From contig MHEL01000035.1 in NCBI GenBank assembly GCA_001803815.1, positions 1,846 to 10,452 on the forward strand: a stretch of DNA of 8,607 bases, in the 5' to 3' direction. How positions within the stretch are numbered: position 1 is the stretch's first letter; every line of letters begins with the position of its first letter. Position numbers and translations under genes: made by a program. Shown piece after piece: positions 1 to 6,597 of the stretch. The stretch is from Nitrospirae bacterium RBG_19FT_COMBO_42_15 (lineage in GTDB: Bacteria > Nitrospirota > CAKKRA01 > 9FT-COMBO-42-15). The notes under the pieces were generated by a model. That model did no database searches. It was not told the origin of the DNA and saw only the letters and a program-made list of their open reading frames with translations.

Positions 1-1
1 C

Positions 2-883
2 AGAACTATTATTGCAGAGTTTCAGAGGATAGCGAGCCACCTTCTTTGGCTTGGAACGCATGCCATTGACCTTGGGGCAATGACTGTTTTTTTCTATTGC
101 TTCCGCGAGAGGGAGCTTGTCCTTGACCTGTTTGAGATAATCTGTGGCGCAAGATTAACAACAAGCTATTACATCCCCGGCGGCGTAAGAAGGGATGCTG
201 CCTCAGAATTTATAGATAAGGCATACAAATTCACAGAGATATTTCCTTCAAAGGTAGATGAGTATGACACCCTGATTAAAAACAACAGGATATGGCTTGG
301 AAGGACAAAAGGGATAGGCGTTATCAGCGCAGAGGATGCAATCAATTTTGGCCTTAGCGGGCCAACACTCCGCGGTTCAGGCGTAAATTTAGATGTCAGA
401 AAGGCAGAGCCATATGCTGCTTATGATAAGGTAGAGTTTGATGTGCCGTTAGGCAAAAACGGCGATGTATACGACAGATATCTGATTCGTGTAGAAGAGA
501 TGAGGCAGAGCAACAGGATTATCAAACAGTGTCTTGATAAGATGCCGAAAGGGCCTGTTGTAATTGATAATCCAAAGATTGTGTTGCCAGAAAAGAAAAA
601 GACCATGACAGAGATAGAATCCCTTATTCATCATTTTAAATTAGTATCAGAGGGCTACAAGACCCCGCCTGGTGAGGTCTATTGCGGAACAGAAGCGCCA
701 AAGGGAGAGCTTGGTATTTATATAGTAAGCGACGGGAGTAATAAACCATATCGTATGAAAGTAAGGGCGCCTTCATTTGTGCATCTCGGCGCATTTGATT
801 ATATGTCTAAGGGGCACATGATTGCTGATATTATTGCCATAATAGGAACGATTGACATTGTGTTAGGAGAGGTAGACAGATAG
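2..883 (+). CDS. nuoD: NADH-quinone oxidoreductase subunit D (NuoD), 3' part; start lies upstream of the window
   Basis: The reading frame is open from base 2 to the TAG at 881-883, giving 293 residues, about the last three quarters of a roughly 400-residue family. NuoD is the 49-kDa-type subunit of the connecting module; with NuoB and NuoH it builds the quinone site, and it descends from [NiFe]-hydrogenase large subunits. Visible family landmarks are EFQRIASHLLWLGTHA at the left edge, GARLTTSYYIPGGVRRDA, LRGSGVNLDVRKAEPYAAYD, a DRYLIRVEEMRQS helix, IHHFKLVSEGYKTPPGEVY, EAPKGELGIYIVSDGS and the typical ending IIGTIDIVLGEVDR. The C-terminal Ni-binding cysteine motif of hydrogenases is absent, as expected for complex I. 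The internal ATG at base 80 is only an internal methionine, because homology runs left of it. The first ~100 residues, which carry part of the quinone site, are outside the window. The stop overlaps the start of nuoE by one base. Confidence 0.96.
   Translation, partial: RTIIAEFQRIASHLLWLGTHAIDLGAMTVFFYCFRERELVLDLFEIICGARLTTSYYIPGGVRRDAASEFIDKAYKFTEIFPSKVDEYDTLIKNNRIWLGRTKGIGVISAEDAINFGLSGPTLRGSGVNLDVRKAEPYAAYDKVEFDVPLGKNGDVYDRYLIRVEEMRQSNRIIKQCLDKMPKGPVVIDNPKIVLPEKKKTMTEIESLIHHFKLVSEGYKTPPGEVYCGTEAPKGELGIYIVSDGSNKPYRMKVRAPSFVHLGAFDYMSKGHMIADIIAIIGTIDIVLGEVDR
865..872 (+). promoter_or_regulatory. Ribosome binding site of nuoE
   Basis: AGGAGAGG lies within the last codons of nuoD, ending 10 bases before the GTG at 883. 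It supports that GTG as the nuoE start, with translation coupled to nuoD through the TAGTG overlap. Confidence 0.7.
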
Positions 884-1380
884 TGTCTGACACAAACATA
901 GAAAAAAAAGGCTATGCCTTTTCAAAAGAGGGAATGAATAGATTAAAGGAGATGATGAAGGACTATCCTTCATCTGATGCCCTTCTTTTGCCTGCATTAT
1001 ATATTGCACAGGAGGAGTTTGGTCATCTTGATACAGAAGCATTACAGTATGTGGCAGATGTATTAAAGGTGCCGAAATCAAAGGTCTATGGCGTTGCCAC
1101 ATACTATACAATGTATAAGACAAAGCCGACAGGCAAACACCTTATTCAGGTCTGCACAAACCTTTCATGCTCGCTTCTCGGCGCAGACCATATAGTAAAG
1201 TATCTTGAGAATAAGCTCACCATAAAAGTAGGCGAGACAACACCTGATAAGAAATTTACATTAATAACTGTTGAGTGCCTCGGCTCTTGCGGCACAGCGC
1301 CGATGATGCAGGTTAATGATACATATTATGAAAATCTGACAGAGAAGGAGATAGACAGGATATTAGAGGAATTGAAGTAG
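883..1380 (+). CDS. nuoE: NADH-quinone oxidoreductase subunit E (NuoE), 24-kDa-type [2Fe-2S] protein
   Basis: This is a 165-residue thioredoxin-fold subunit of the NADH dehydrogenase arm. It carries the N1a [2Fe-2S] cluster beside the FMN of NuoF. The N-terminal helical part contains YPSSDALLLPALYIAQEEFG and KVYGVATYYTMY, both family landmarks. The four cluster ligands are visible as a CX4C pair (C91, C96 in CTNLSC) and a CX3C pair (C132, C136 in ECLGSCGTAP). Length is typical. The start is a GTG that shares its G with the stop of nuoD and has a good ribosome binding site. The TAG stop at 1378-1380 is part of the GTAG head of a palindromic repeat that fills the gap to nuoF, so the repeat sits exactly at the end of the gene. 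Related NuoE-like proteins also serve NAD-linked hydrogenases and formate dehydrogenases; the surrounding nuo genes decide for complex I. Confidence 0.97.
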   Translation: MSDTNIEKKGYAFSKEGMNRLKEMMKDYPSSDALLLPALYIAQEEFGHLDTEALQYVADVLKVPKSKVYGVATYYTMYKTKPTGKHLIQVCTNLSCSLLGADHIVKYLENKLTIKVGETTPDKKFTLITVECLGSCGTAPMMQVNDTYYENLTEKEIDRILEELK

Positions 1381-1436
1381 GGGCAACCCCCTGTGGTTGC
1401 CCTTTATCAGGGCAGGCGCAGAAGCCGTGCACCTAC
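1377..1436 (+). repeat. BIME/REP-like paired palindrome, GTAG...CTAC, in the nuoE-nuoF gap
   Basis: A 60-base element bounded by GTAG (1377-1380) and CTAC (1433-1436). The left half is a perfect 8-bp hairpin, GGGCAACC (1381-1388) with GGTTGCCC (1395-1402) and a 6-base loop. A short linker TTTATCA (1403-1409) follows. The right half, 1410-1432, folds as an imperfect hairpin, also with a 6-base loop (1418-1423), one mismatch and one bulged base. Read on the opposite strand the right half also starts with GTAG, so the two halves are inverted copies of one unit. The outer ends are complementary too (8 of 10 bases), giving an alternative long fold. GTAG followed by a hairpin is the known signature of REP sequences mobilised by RAYT (TnpA-REP) transposases; the assignment here is by form only. 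No transposase gene is in the window. The element overlaps the nuoE stop codon. Confidence 0.75.
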
Positions 1437-1449
1437 ATGGTATTTTAAC

Positions 1450-2736
1450 ATGAACAACATCTTACTAAAAAACATAAATAAACCAAACTCAACAGATATA
1501 GAAACCTATCTGAAAGGCGGCGGATATAAGTCCCTTGAAAAGGCTCTAAAGGAATATACGCCAAAGGATGTAATTGATATTGTCCAGAAATCAGGCCTTC
1601 GAGGCAGGGGCGGCGCGGGTTTCCCAACTGGAAAGAAATGGGAATTTGCAGCAGCAGACAAGAATACGCCGCGCTATCTTTTGTGCAATGCTGATGAAGG
1701 CGAGCCTGGTACATACAAGGACAGGCCGATTATTGAAAAAGACCCGCATCAATTAATAGAGGGCATTATTATATCCGGCTATGCAATCGGCGCTGCTGCC
1801 TGTTACATATATATAAGAGGCGAATACGCCTATGGCGCTGATGTCCTGAGAAGGGCGATTGCACAGGCATACAAAAAGGGTTTCCTTGGCAAAAAGATTC
1901 TTGGAAAGAAATTTGACTTTGACCTTTATGTGCACAAAGGCGCTGGCGCCTATGTTTGCGGCGAGGAGACAGCATTAATAGAGTCACTTGAAGGAAAGCG
2001 CGGGCAGTCAAGGATAAAGCCGCCATTCCCTGTTAATGTCGGCGTATGGAACAAGCCGACTGTAATAAACAATGTTGAGACCCTTGCGAATATTTCACAT
2101 ATTATAAATAATGGGCCAGACTGGTTTAAGACAATGGGTCCTGAAAAATGCCCTGGGCCAAAGATATATTCAATAAGCGGCCATGTAAATAAGCCGGGTA
2201 ATTATGAGCTGATAATGGGCACGCCTTTAAAGGATTTAATATATAAATATGGGGGCGGTATCAGGAATGGAAGGAATCTGAAGGCAGTGATCCCAGGCGG
2301 CGCATCAACGCCTGTTTTAAAGCCGGAGCAAATAGATGTGAATATGGACTACGAATCTGTCGGCGCAGTCGGCTCTATGCTCGGCTCTGGCGCTGTTATG
2401 GTAATGGATGAGACAGTCTGCATGGTTGGTGTTGCGAGGAGGCTTCTGAAATTCTTTGCCCATGAGTCATGCGGTAAATGCTCTCCATGCCGCGAAGGCA
2501 CGCACTGGCTTGTCCAGATATTAGACAGGATCGTCAGCAATGAGGGCAAGATAGAGGATATAGATTTAATGCTTGATATCTGTGACAACATGAGGGGCAA
2601 GACCTTCTGCCCATTAGGCGACGGCGCAATAAATCCAGTATTGAGCACAATAAAACATTTTAAGGATGAATACCTGATTCATATAGAAGAAAAGAGGTGT
2701 CCTGTAGGTTATAGGCATAGTGAGCATTGTTTGTAA
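1450..2736 (+). CDS. nuoF: NADH-quinone oxidoreductase subunit F (NuoF), NADH- and FMN-binding 51-kDa-type subunit
   Basis: NuoF is the entry point of complex I: it binds NADH, takes its hydride on FMN and passes electrons to the N3 [4Fe-4S] cluster. From the ATG at 1450 it has 428 residues, a usual length. FMN/NADH-site motifs are GRGGAGFPTGKKW (52-64), LLCNADEGEPGTYKDRPI (77-94) and AGAYVCGEETALIESLEG (165-182). A SLBB-like part follows (about 240-325), then the N3 ligands C341, C344 and C347 in ESCGKCSPCREG, with C387 in FCPLGDGA. An in-frame GTG at 1393 would add 19 residues, but that stretch is read entirely from the repeat element and has no family resemblance, while MNNILLKNI matches the usual NuoF beginning. 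No clear Shine-Dalgarno sequence precedes 1450. The tail GYRHSEHCL after EEKRCPV looks idiosyncratic. The stop is two bases before nuoG. Confidence 0.96.
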   Translation: MNNILLKNINKPNSTDIETYLKGGGYKSLEKALKEYTPKDVIDIVQKSGLRGRGGAGFPTGKKWEFAAADKNTPRYLLCNADEGEPGTYKDRPIIEKDPHQLIEGIIISGYAIGAAACYIYIRGEYAYGADVLRRAIAQAYKKGFLGKKILGKKFDFDLYVHKGAGAYVCGEETALIESLEGKRGQSRIKPPFPVNVGVWNKPTVINNVETLANISHIINNGPDWFKTMGPEKCPGPKIYSISGHVNKPGNYELIMGTPLKDLIYKYGGGIRNGRNLKAVIPGGASTPVLKPEQIDVNMDYESVGAVGSMLGSGAVMVMDETVCMVGVARRLLKFFAHESCGKCSPCREGTHWLVQILDRIVSNEGKIEDIDLMLDICDNMRGKTFCPLGDGAINPVLSTIKHFKDEYLIHIEEKRCPVGYRHSEHCL

Positions 2737-2738
2737 TT

Positions 2739-5354
2739 ATGGTTAAATTAACAATCAATAACAAAATAGTAGAAGCCCCTGATGGCATGCTCCTTACAGA
2801 GGCGGCAAAGATGGCAGGCATAGAGATTCCGACACTTTGCTATCACCCTGAACTCCAGCCCTACGGCGGGTGCAGGCTCTGCCTCGTTAGAATAGAGAAG
2901 ATGCCAAAGCTCCAGACAGCATGCACAACAAGGGTCTGCGACAACATGGTTGTAACAACAGAATCTCCTGAGATTGAAAAGGCAAGAAAGGGGATGCTGG
3001 AGTTTGTCCTTACATATCACCCATTGGACTGCCCTATATGCGATAAAGGCGGGGAGTGCGAGCTACAGAATCTTGTATTTAAATTCGGCTCAGGCTTCAG
3101 GAGATATGCAGAGGATATAGAAGAATATACTATAGATACAAATGACCCGCTTATTGACAGGGAGCTTGACCGCTGCGTCAGGTGTTTAAGATGCGTAAGG
3201 GTATGCGACGAGGTTCAGGGTGTAACAAATCTGACTGCATACAACAGAGGCAGCCATACAGAGATTGGGCCGTTCATGGGCGGGAGCATCTTTAACTGCG
3301 AGTATTGCGGCTCATGTGTTTCAATATGCCCTGTTGGCGCATTAACAAGCAAGCTCTTCAAATACAAGGCAAGGCCGTGGCAGACAAAAAGGACAGAGAC
3401 AATATGCACATACTGCGGATGCGGATGCCAGTTTGCATTAGAGACACGAAATGGCGAGGTCCTGCGTGTTGTAACAGATTACGATAAGGGCGTTAATGAG
3501 GGAAGCCTCTGCACCCGCGGCAGGTTTGGTTATAGTTTTATAAATAATAAAAAGAGGCTTACAACGCCATTAATAAAGACAAATACCAAGCTTGAGCCAA
3601 CATCATGGGATGAGGCAACAGATATCATTGCAGATAGATTCAAAAAGATTATAGAGAATAATGGGCCTGATGCCATTGCAGGCATTATTACAGGCCACTG
3701 CACAAATGAGGACATATATCTTTTCCAGAAGTTTATGAGGCTTGCCATCGGCACAAACAATATAGACAGCGCAGCAAGGTATGGTTATATAAATGCAATG
3801 AGCGCCATAAAGCAGGTCATTGGCAGTAAGAGATTTGAGGCGTCCTTAGAGGATGTTGCAAATGCAGATGTGATACTCTCAATCTGTTCAAATATAACAG
3901 AGGTAAATCCTATAGCAGGATTAAAGGTGAGAAGGGCTGCAAAGAGAGGCGCAGAGCTGATTGCTGCAGATGTCAGGGATACGGATATCGCCAAATTTGC
4001 CGCACAAAATCTGATAATAAAATCCGGCTCAGAAAGATGGTTTATCCATGGCCTTATCAAGGCAGTTCTTGAGGAGGGGCTATATGATAATAAGGTGTAT
4101 AAGGAGCACAAAAAATTCATTAATAATCTCAACAGCGCATTAAAGGGGCTTTTGTTTGAGGAGATTGAAACAAAAACCGGCATCAGTGAAAAAGATATTA
4201 TTAATGCAGCAAAGGCATATTCAAAGGCAAAGAAGGGTGTAATAATCCTTGGACAGGGGATTACGCATCAGCAAGACGGATATAAGAGCTCCTTGAATCT
4301 TTTAGACCTCTGTATTTTAACAGGCAATATAGACGGCAAGGGAACAGCCATTCTGCCGTTATGCGATGAGAATAATGAATACGGCGCCATAGAGATGGGC
4401 GCAGCGCCTGAGTTTCTGCCGGGGCTCTTAAATGCAGGTGATGCAAGGCAGAGGGATATTATCTCAAAGATATGGGATAAAAAGATACCTTCAAAAAAGG
4501 GACTGACAATGCCTGAAATATTTAATGGCGTATTAAAGGGAAAGATAAAGGCTCTGTATATAATCGGCGAGAATCCTGCCGGGACATTTCCGCAGAAGTC
4601 TGAATTTTATGAAGCCCTGCAAAAGCTGGATTTCCTTGTATGCCAGGATTTATTCCCAACAGCAACATGCGAGCTTGCTGATATTGTGCTTCCAGCTTCT
4701 TCATTTGCAGAAAAGGACGGCACATTTACAAATATGGAGGGCCGCGCGCAGAAGATTAAGGCTGCGATTAATCCTGTTGGAGAGTCAAGACCTGACTATC
4801 AGATATTCTCTGCCTTATCTGAGAAGATGGGTTATCCAATGGATTATGATAATGCAGATGCAATATTAAAAGAGATTGCGCAGGTTATTGAGGGGTGCGG
4901 GTTAGAAGAGGAAAAAGATGCAATAGGGAATTATGTGAAGATTTCTCTCAAGGATTTAAAGGAACAGTATGAAAGGAAAGAAGAGAAGCTGCCTGCAAAA
5001 TTTCCTTTTAAACTGAAGCTTGGACCGGTTCTTTTCCATTCAGGAAAACTGAGCGGTTATTCAGATGGCCCTGTAAGGATACTTCCAGAGGGAAGGCTTA
5101 AGATAAATCCAAATGACGCTGACAGGCTCGGCATTATAGAAGGCGACAGGGCGTTGTTAAAGAATGCAAATGGAGAGGTTAAGGTAAAGGTGGAGATTAC
5201 AGACAGGATACCTGAAGGTTTATTATTTTATCCTGAGCATTTTATGTATCCTGCTGTAAGGAATTTGTGCGAGATAGATATTGATAAGGATACAAAAGCA
5301 AATTATTTTAAAAGTACTTTTGTTGCAGTAGAGAGGCATGTGCCGGAGCATTAA
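2739..5354 (+). CDS. nuoG: NADH-quinone oxidoreductase subunit G (NuoG), formate-dehydrogenase-like, with extra ferredoxin-type cysteines
   Basis: This 871-residue subunit carries the Fe-S chain between NuoF and NuoI. The N-terminal ferredoxin domain binds a [2Fe-2S] cluster (C34, C45, C48, C62). The His-Cys3 N5 site is H94, C98, C101, C107. Two complete CX2CX2CX3C motifs follow (C146/149/152/156 and C187/190/193/197); E. coli and Thermus NuoG have only the four N4 ligands here. The next set, C223/226/230/258, matches the N7 or formate-dehydrogenase cluster. A molybdopterin-oxidoreductase fold covers about 275-700 and a dinucleotide-binding-like domain about 757-868. The sequence closely resembles formate dehydrogenase alpha (CTNEDIYLFQKFMR, IGTNNID, ELADIVLPASSFAEKDGTF). 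However, the catalytic Sec/Cys-His pair is G349-Y350, and the Arg of the RGQNN motif is C542. I therefore infer an electron-transfer subunit, not an active dehydrogenase. The ATG at 2739 was chosen over an in-frame TTG at 2727, which lies inside nuoF; no clear Shine-Dalgarno precedes either. nuoH follows after 3 bases. Confidence 0.93.
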   Translation: MVKLTINNKIVEAPDGMLLTEAAKMAGIEIPTLCYHPELQPYGGCRLCLVRIEKMPKLQTACTTRVCDNMVVTTESPEIEKARKGMLEFVLTYHPLDCPICDKGGECELQNLVFKFGSGFRRYAEDIEEYTIDTNDPLIDRELDRCVRCLRCVRVCDEVQGVTNLTAYNRGSHTEIGPFMGGSIFNCEYCGSCVSICPVGALTSKLFKYKARPWQTKRTETICTYCGCGCQFALETRNGEVLRVVTDYDKGVNEGSLCTRGRFGYSFINNKKRLTTPLIKTNTKLEPTSWDEATDIIADRFKKIIENNGPDAIAGIITGHCTNEDIYLFQKFMRLAIGTNNIDSAARYGYINAMSAIKQVIGSKRFEASLEDVANADVILSICSNITEVNPIAGLKVRRAAKRGAELIAADVRDTDIAKFAAQNLIIKSGSERWFIHGLIKAVLEEGLYDNKVYKEHKKFINNLNSALKGLLFEEIETKTGISEKDIINAAKAYSKAKKGVIILGQGITHQQDGYKSSLNLLDLCILTGNIDGKGTAILPLCDENNEYGAIEMGAAPEFLPGLLNAGDARQRDIISKIWDKKIPSKKGLTMPEIFNGVLKGKIKALYIIGENPAGTFPQKSEFYEALQKLDFLVCQDLFPTATCELADIVLPASSFAEKDGTFTNMEGRAQKIKAAINPVGESRPDYQIFSALSEKMGYPMDYDNADAILKEIAQVIEGCGLEEEKDAIGNYVKISLKDLKEQYERKEEKLPAKFPFKLKLGPVLFHSGKLSGYSDGPVRILPEGRLKINPNDADRLGIIEGDRALLKNANGEVKVKVEITDRIPEGLLFYPEHFMYPAVRNLCEIDIDKDTKANYFKSTFVAVERHVPEH
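5345..5348 (+). promoter_or_regulatory. Ribosome binding site of nuoH
   Basis: GGAG inside the last codons of nuoG, nine bases before the ATG at 5358. It suits the nuoH start and fits coupled translation from nuoG. Confidence 0.5.
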
Positions 5355-5357
5355 TTT

Positions 5358-6425
5358 ATGAACTTTGATATTAACCTCATAATCAGTTTAACAGTAATAT
5401 TGATGACCATCGGCGTTGTGATGGGTACTGTGCTGACAGTTGTGCCTTTACTTACCCTTTTGGAGCGCCGTGTCCTTGGCTTTATGCAGGACAGGCTTGG
5501 TCCGAATCGTGTCGGGCCTTTTGGCATTTTGCAGCCTTTTGCAGACGGTATTAAGCTCTTTCTTAAAGAGATTATTATCCCTTCTGCGTCAAATAAGATT
5601 ATCTTTATATCAGCGCCTGTAATTACAATGATACCTGCTTTAATAGCCTTTGCAGTAATACCATTTGGCAGGGATTTTAAGCTGCACCTTGAACTATTTG
5701 GCATTACAATTGACAGGACAATACATCTGTATATTACAGATTTGAATATCGGCATTCTATATATATTTGCATTAGGCTCTATCGGGACTTATGGCGTAAT
5801 TCTAGGCGGCTGGGCGTCAAACAGCAAATATGCCTTTCTCGGCGCCATGCGCTCCGCAGCTCAGATGATTAGCTATGAGTTGTCGCTTGGGCTTTCTACT
5901 GTCGGCATTATTCTTCTCACGGGCTCTTTATCAATGGTGGATATTGTTAATGCACAGGCAAAACACTGGTTCATTATATATCAATTGCCTGCATTTATAT
6001 TATTCATTATATCCGGCGTTGCAGAGACAAACAGGGCGCCATTTGACCTTCCAGAGGCAGAGAGCGAGCTTGTCGCAGGATTTCATACAGAGTACAGCGG
6101 CATGGGCTTTGCATTTTATTTCCTTGCAGAGTATGCAAACATGATAATGATATCAAGCATTGCAACAATACTATTTTTCGGCGGCTGGCAGCCTTTATTT
6201 GAATTTAAGAGCTCATTTGAGCCAATTAATATAATCCAGCCTGTAATGTGGTTCTGTGCAAAGGTATTCTTTTTCCTGTTCTTTTATATATGGCTAAGGG
6301 CTACATTGCCAAGGCTTAGATATGACCAGTTGATGAATCTTGGATGGAAGTATCTTATACCATTGTCAATTATTAATGTCGCTGTTACGGCGATTGTAAT
6401 GTACATAGTAAAGAATGGCATATAG
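5358..6425 (+). CDS. nuoH: NADH-quinone oxidoreductase subunit H (NuoH), membrane subunit of the quinone site
   Basis: NuoH (ND1 homologue) anchors the peripheral arm in the membrane and forms the quinone entry channel and the E-channel. The product has 355 residues, slightly longer than the common 320-345, with about eight hydrophobic segments. Highly conserved loops are intact: ERRVLGFMQDRLGPNRVGP (36-54), LGGWASNSKYAFLGAMRSAA (149-168), AETNRAPFDLPEAESELVAG (222-241) followed by FHTEYSGM, and WLRATLPRLRYDQLM (312-326). The many acidic residues in the 222-246 loop are those that line the quinone/E-channel region in known structures. The start is the ATG 3 bases after nuoG, with GGAG upstream. 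The gene ends with TAG at 6423-6425, five bases before a 114-base palindromic repeat that separates it from nuoI. Nothing suggests truncation or a frameshift. Confidence 0.97.
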   Translation: MNFDINLIISLTVILMTIGVVMGTVLTVVPLLTLLERRVLGFMQDRLGPNRVGPFGILQPFADGIKLFLKEIIIPSASNKIIFISAPVITMIPALIAFAVIPFGRDFKLHLELFGITIDRTIHLYITDLNIGILYIFALGSIGTYGVILGGWASNSKYAFLGAMRSAAQMISYELSLGLSTVGIILLTGSLSMVDIVNAQAKHWFIIYQLPAFILFIISGVAETNRAPFDLPEAESELVAGFHTEYSGMGFAFYFLAEYANMIMISSIATILFFGGWQPLFEFKSSFEPINIIQPVMWFCAKVFFFLFFYIWLRATLPRLRYDQLMNLGWKYLIPLSIINVAVTAIVMYIVKNGI

Positions 6426-6430
6426 AAGGT

Positions 6431-6544
6431 GTCATTCCTGCATGTATTAAGCAGGGAGCAGAAATCCAGTCCTTCGACAAGCTCAGGATGCATGGTGAGC
6501 CTGTCGAACCATGGATTCCCGCTCAAAAACGCTGCGGGAATGAC
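6431..6544 (+). repeat. Composite nested palindrome (GTCATTCC arms around a TTCGACA palindrome) in the nuoH-nuoI gap
   Basis: A 114-base element with three hairpins and overall dyad symmetry. The outer ends GTCATTCCTGC (6431-6441) and GCGGGAATGAC (6534-6544) are inverted copies with one mismatch. The left hairpin pairs 6435-6441 with 6451-6457 (one G-U pair). The right hairpin pairs ATTCCCGC (6515-6522) with GCGGGAAT (6534-6541) perfectly, with an 11-base loop. The centre pairs TTCGACAAGCTCA (6473-6485) with TGAGCCTGTCGAA (6496-6508) at 12 of 13 positions, around a GGATGCATGG loop. ATCCA (6464-6468) and TGGAT (6512-6516) form an intermediate layer of the dyad. Both motif types resemble dispersed intergenic repeats of environmental bacteria that I recognise from memory. 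There is no open reading frame of note and no transposase; it is probably a non-autonomous mobile or repetitive element. Confidence 0.75.
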
Positions 6545-6557
6545 AAAAACTTAAGGG

Positions 6558-6581
6558 GTAGCCGCAGGCTTTAGCCTGCGG
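6558..6581 (+). repeat. Single REP-like hairpin with GTAG head, upstream of nuoI
   Basis: GTAG (6558-6561) is followed by a perfect 8-bp stem CCGCAGGC/GCCTGCGG (6562-6569 with 6574-6581) and a TTTA loop. It is one unit of the same family as the paired element at 7609-7660. It ends 16 bases before the nuoI start codon, so the hairpin would lie at the edge of the initiating ribosome. The downstream run is not a clean T-tract, so a terminator is not supported. Confidence 0.75.
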
Positions 6582-6597
6582 TATTTAAGATTTTGTT

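Noticed and set aside
2..883. [NiFe]-hydrogenase large subunit
   Set aside because: No Ni-binding cysteine pair at the C-terminus, and the sequence and ending GEVDR are those of NuoD within a nuo operon.
1381..1408. Rho-independent terminator after nuoE
   Set aside because: The 8-bp hairpin is followed by only a short CTTTAT, it is half of a paired repeat, and the operon continues.
1393..1449. Upstream GTG start for nuoF giving 19 additional residues
   Set aside because: The additional residues come from the palindromic repeat, have no NuoF likeness, and the ATG at 1450 begins with a typical NuoF N-terminus.
3785..4183. 132-codon open frame on the minus strand
   Set aside because: It lies wholly within nuoG, has no family likeness, and is explained by the codon pattern of the sense gene.
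2739..5354. Calling this gene an active formate dehydrogenase alpha subunit
   Set aside because: The catalytic Cys/Sec, His and Arg positions are Gly, Tyr and Cys, and the gene lies between nuoF and nuoH.
5351..5755. 134-codon open frame on the minus strand
   Set aside because: Antisense to conserved nuoH sequence, with no recognisable domain or start signal.
6558..6597. Rho-independent terminator before nuoI
   Set aside because: The stem is good but the downstream T residues are interrupted and offset, and nuoI needs read-through.
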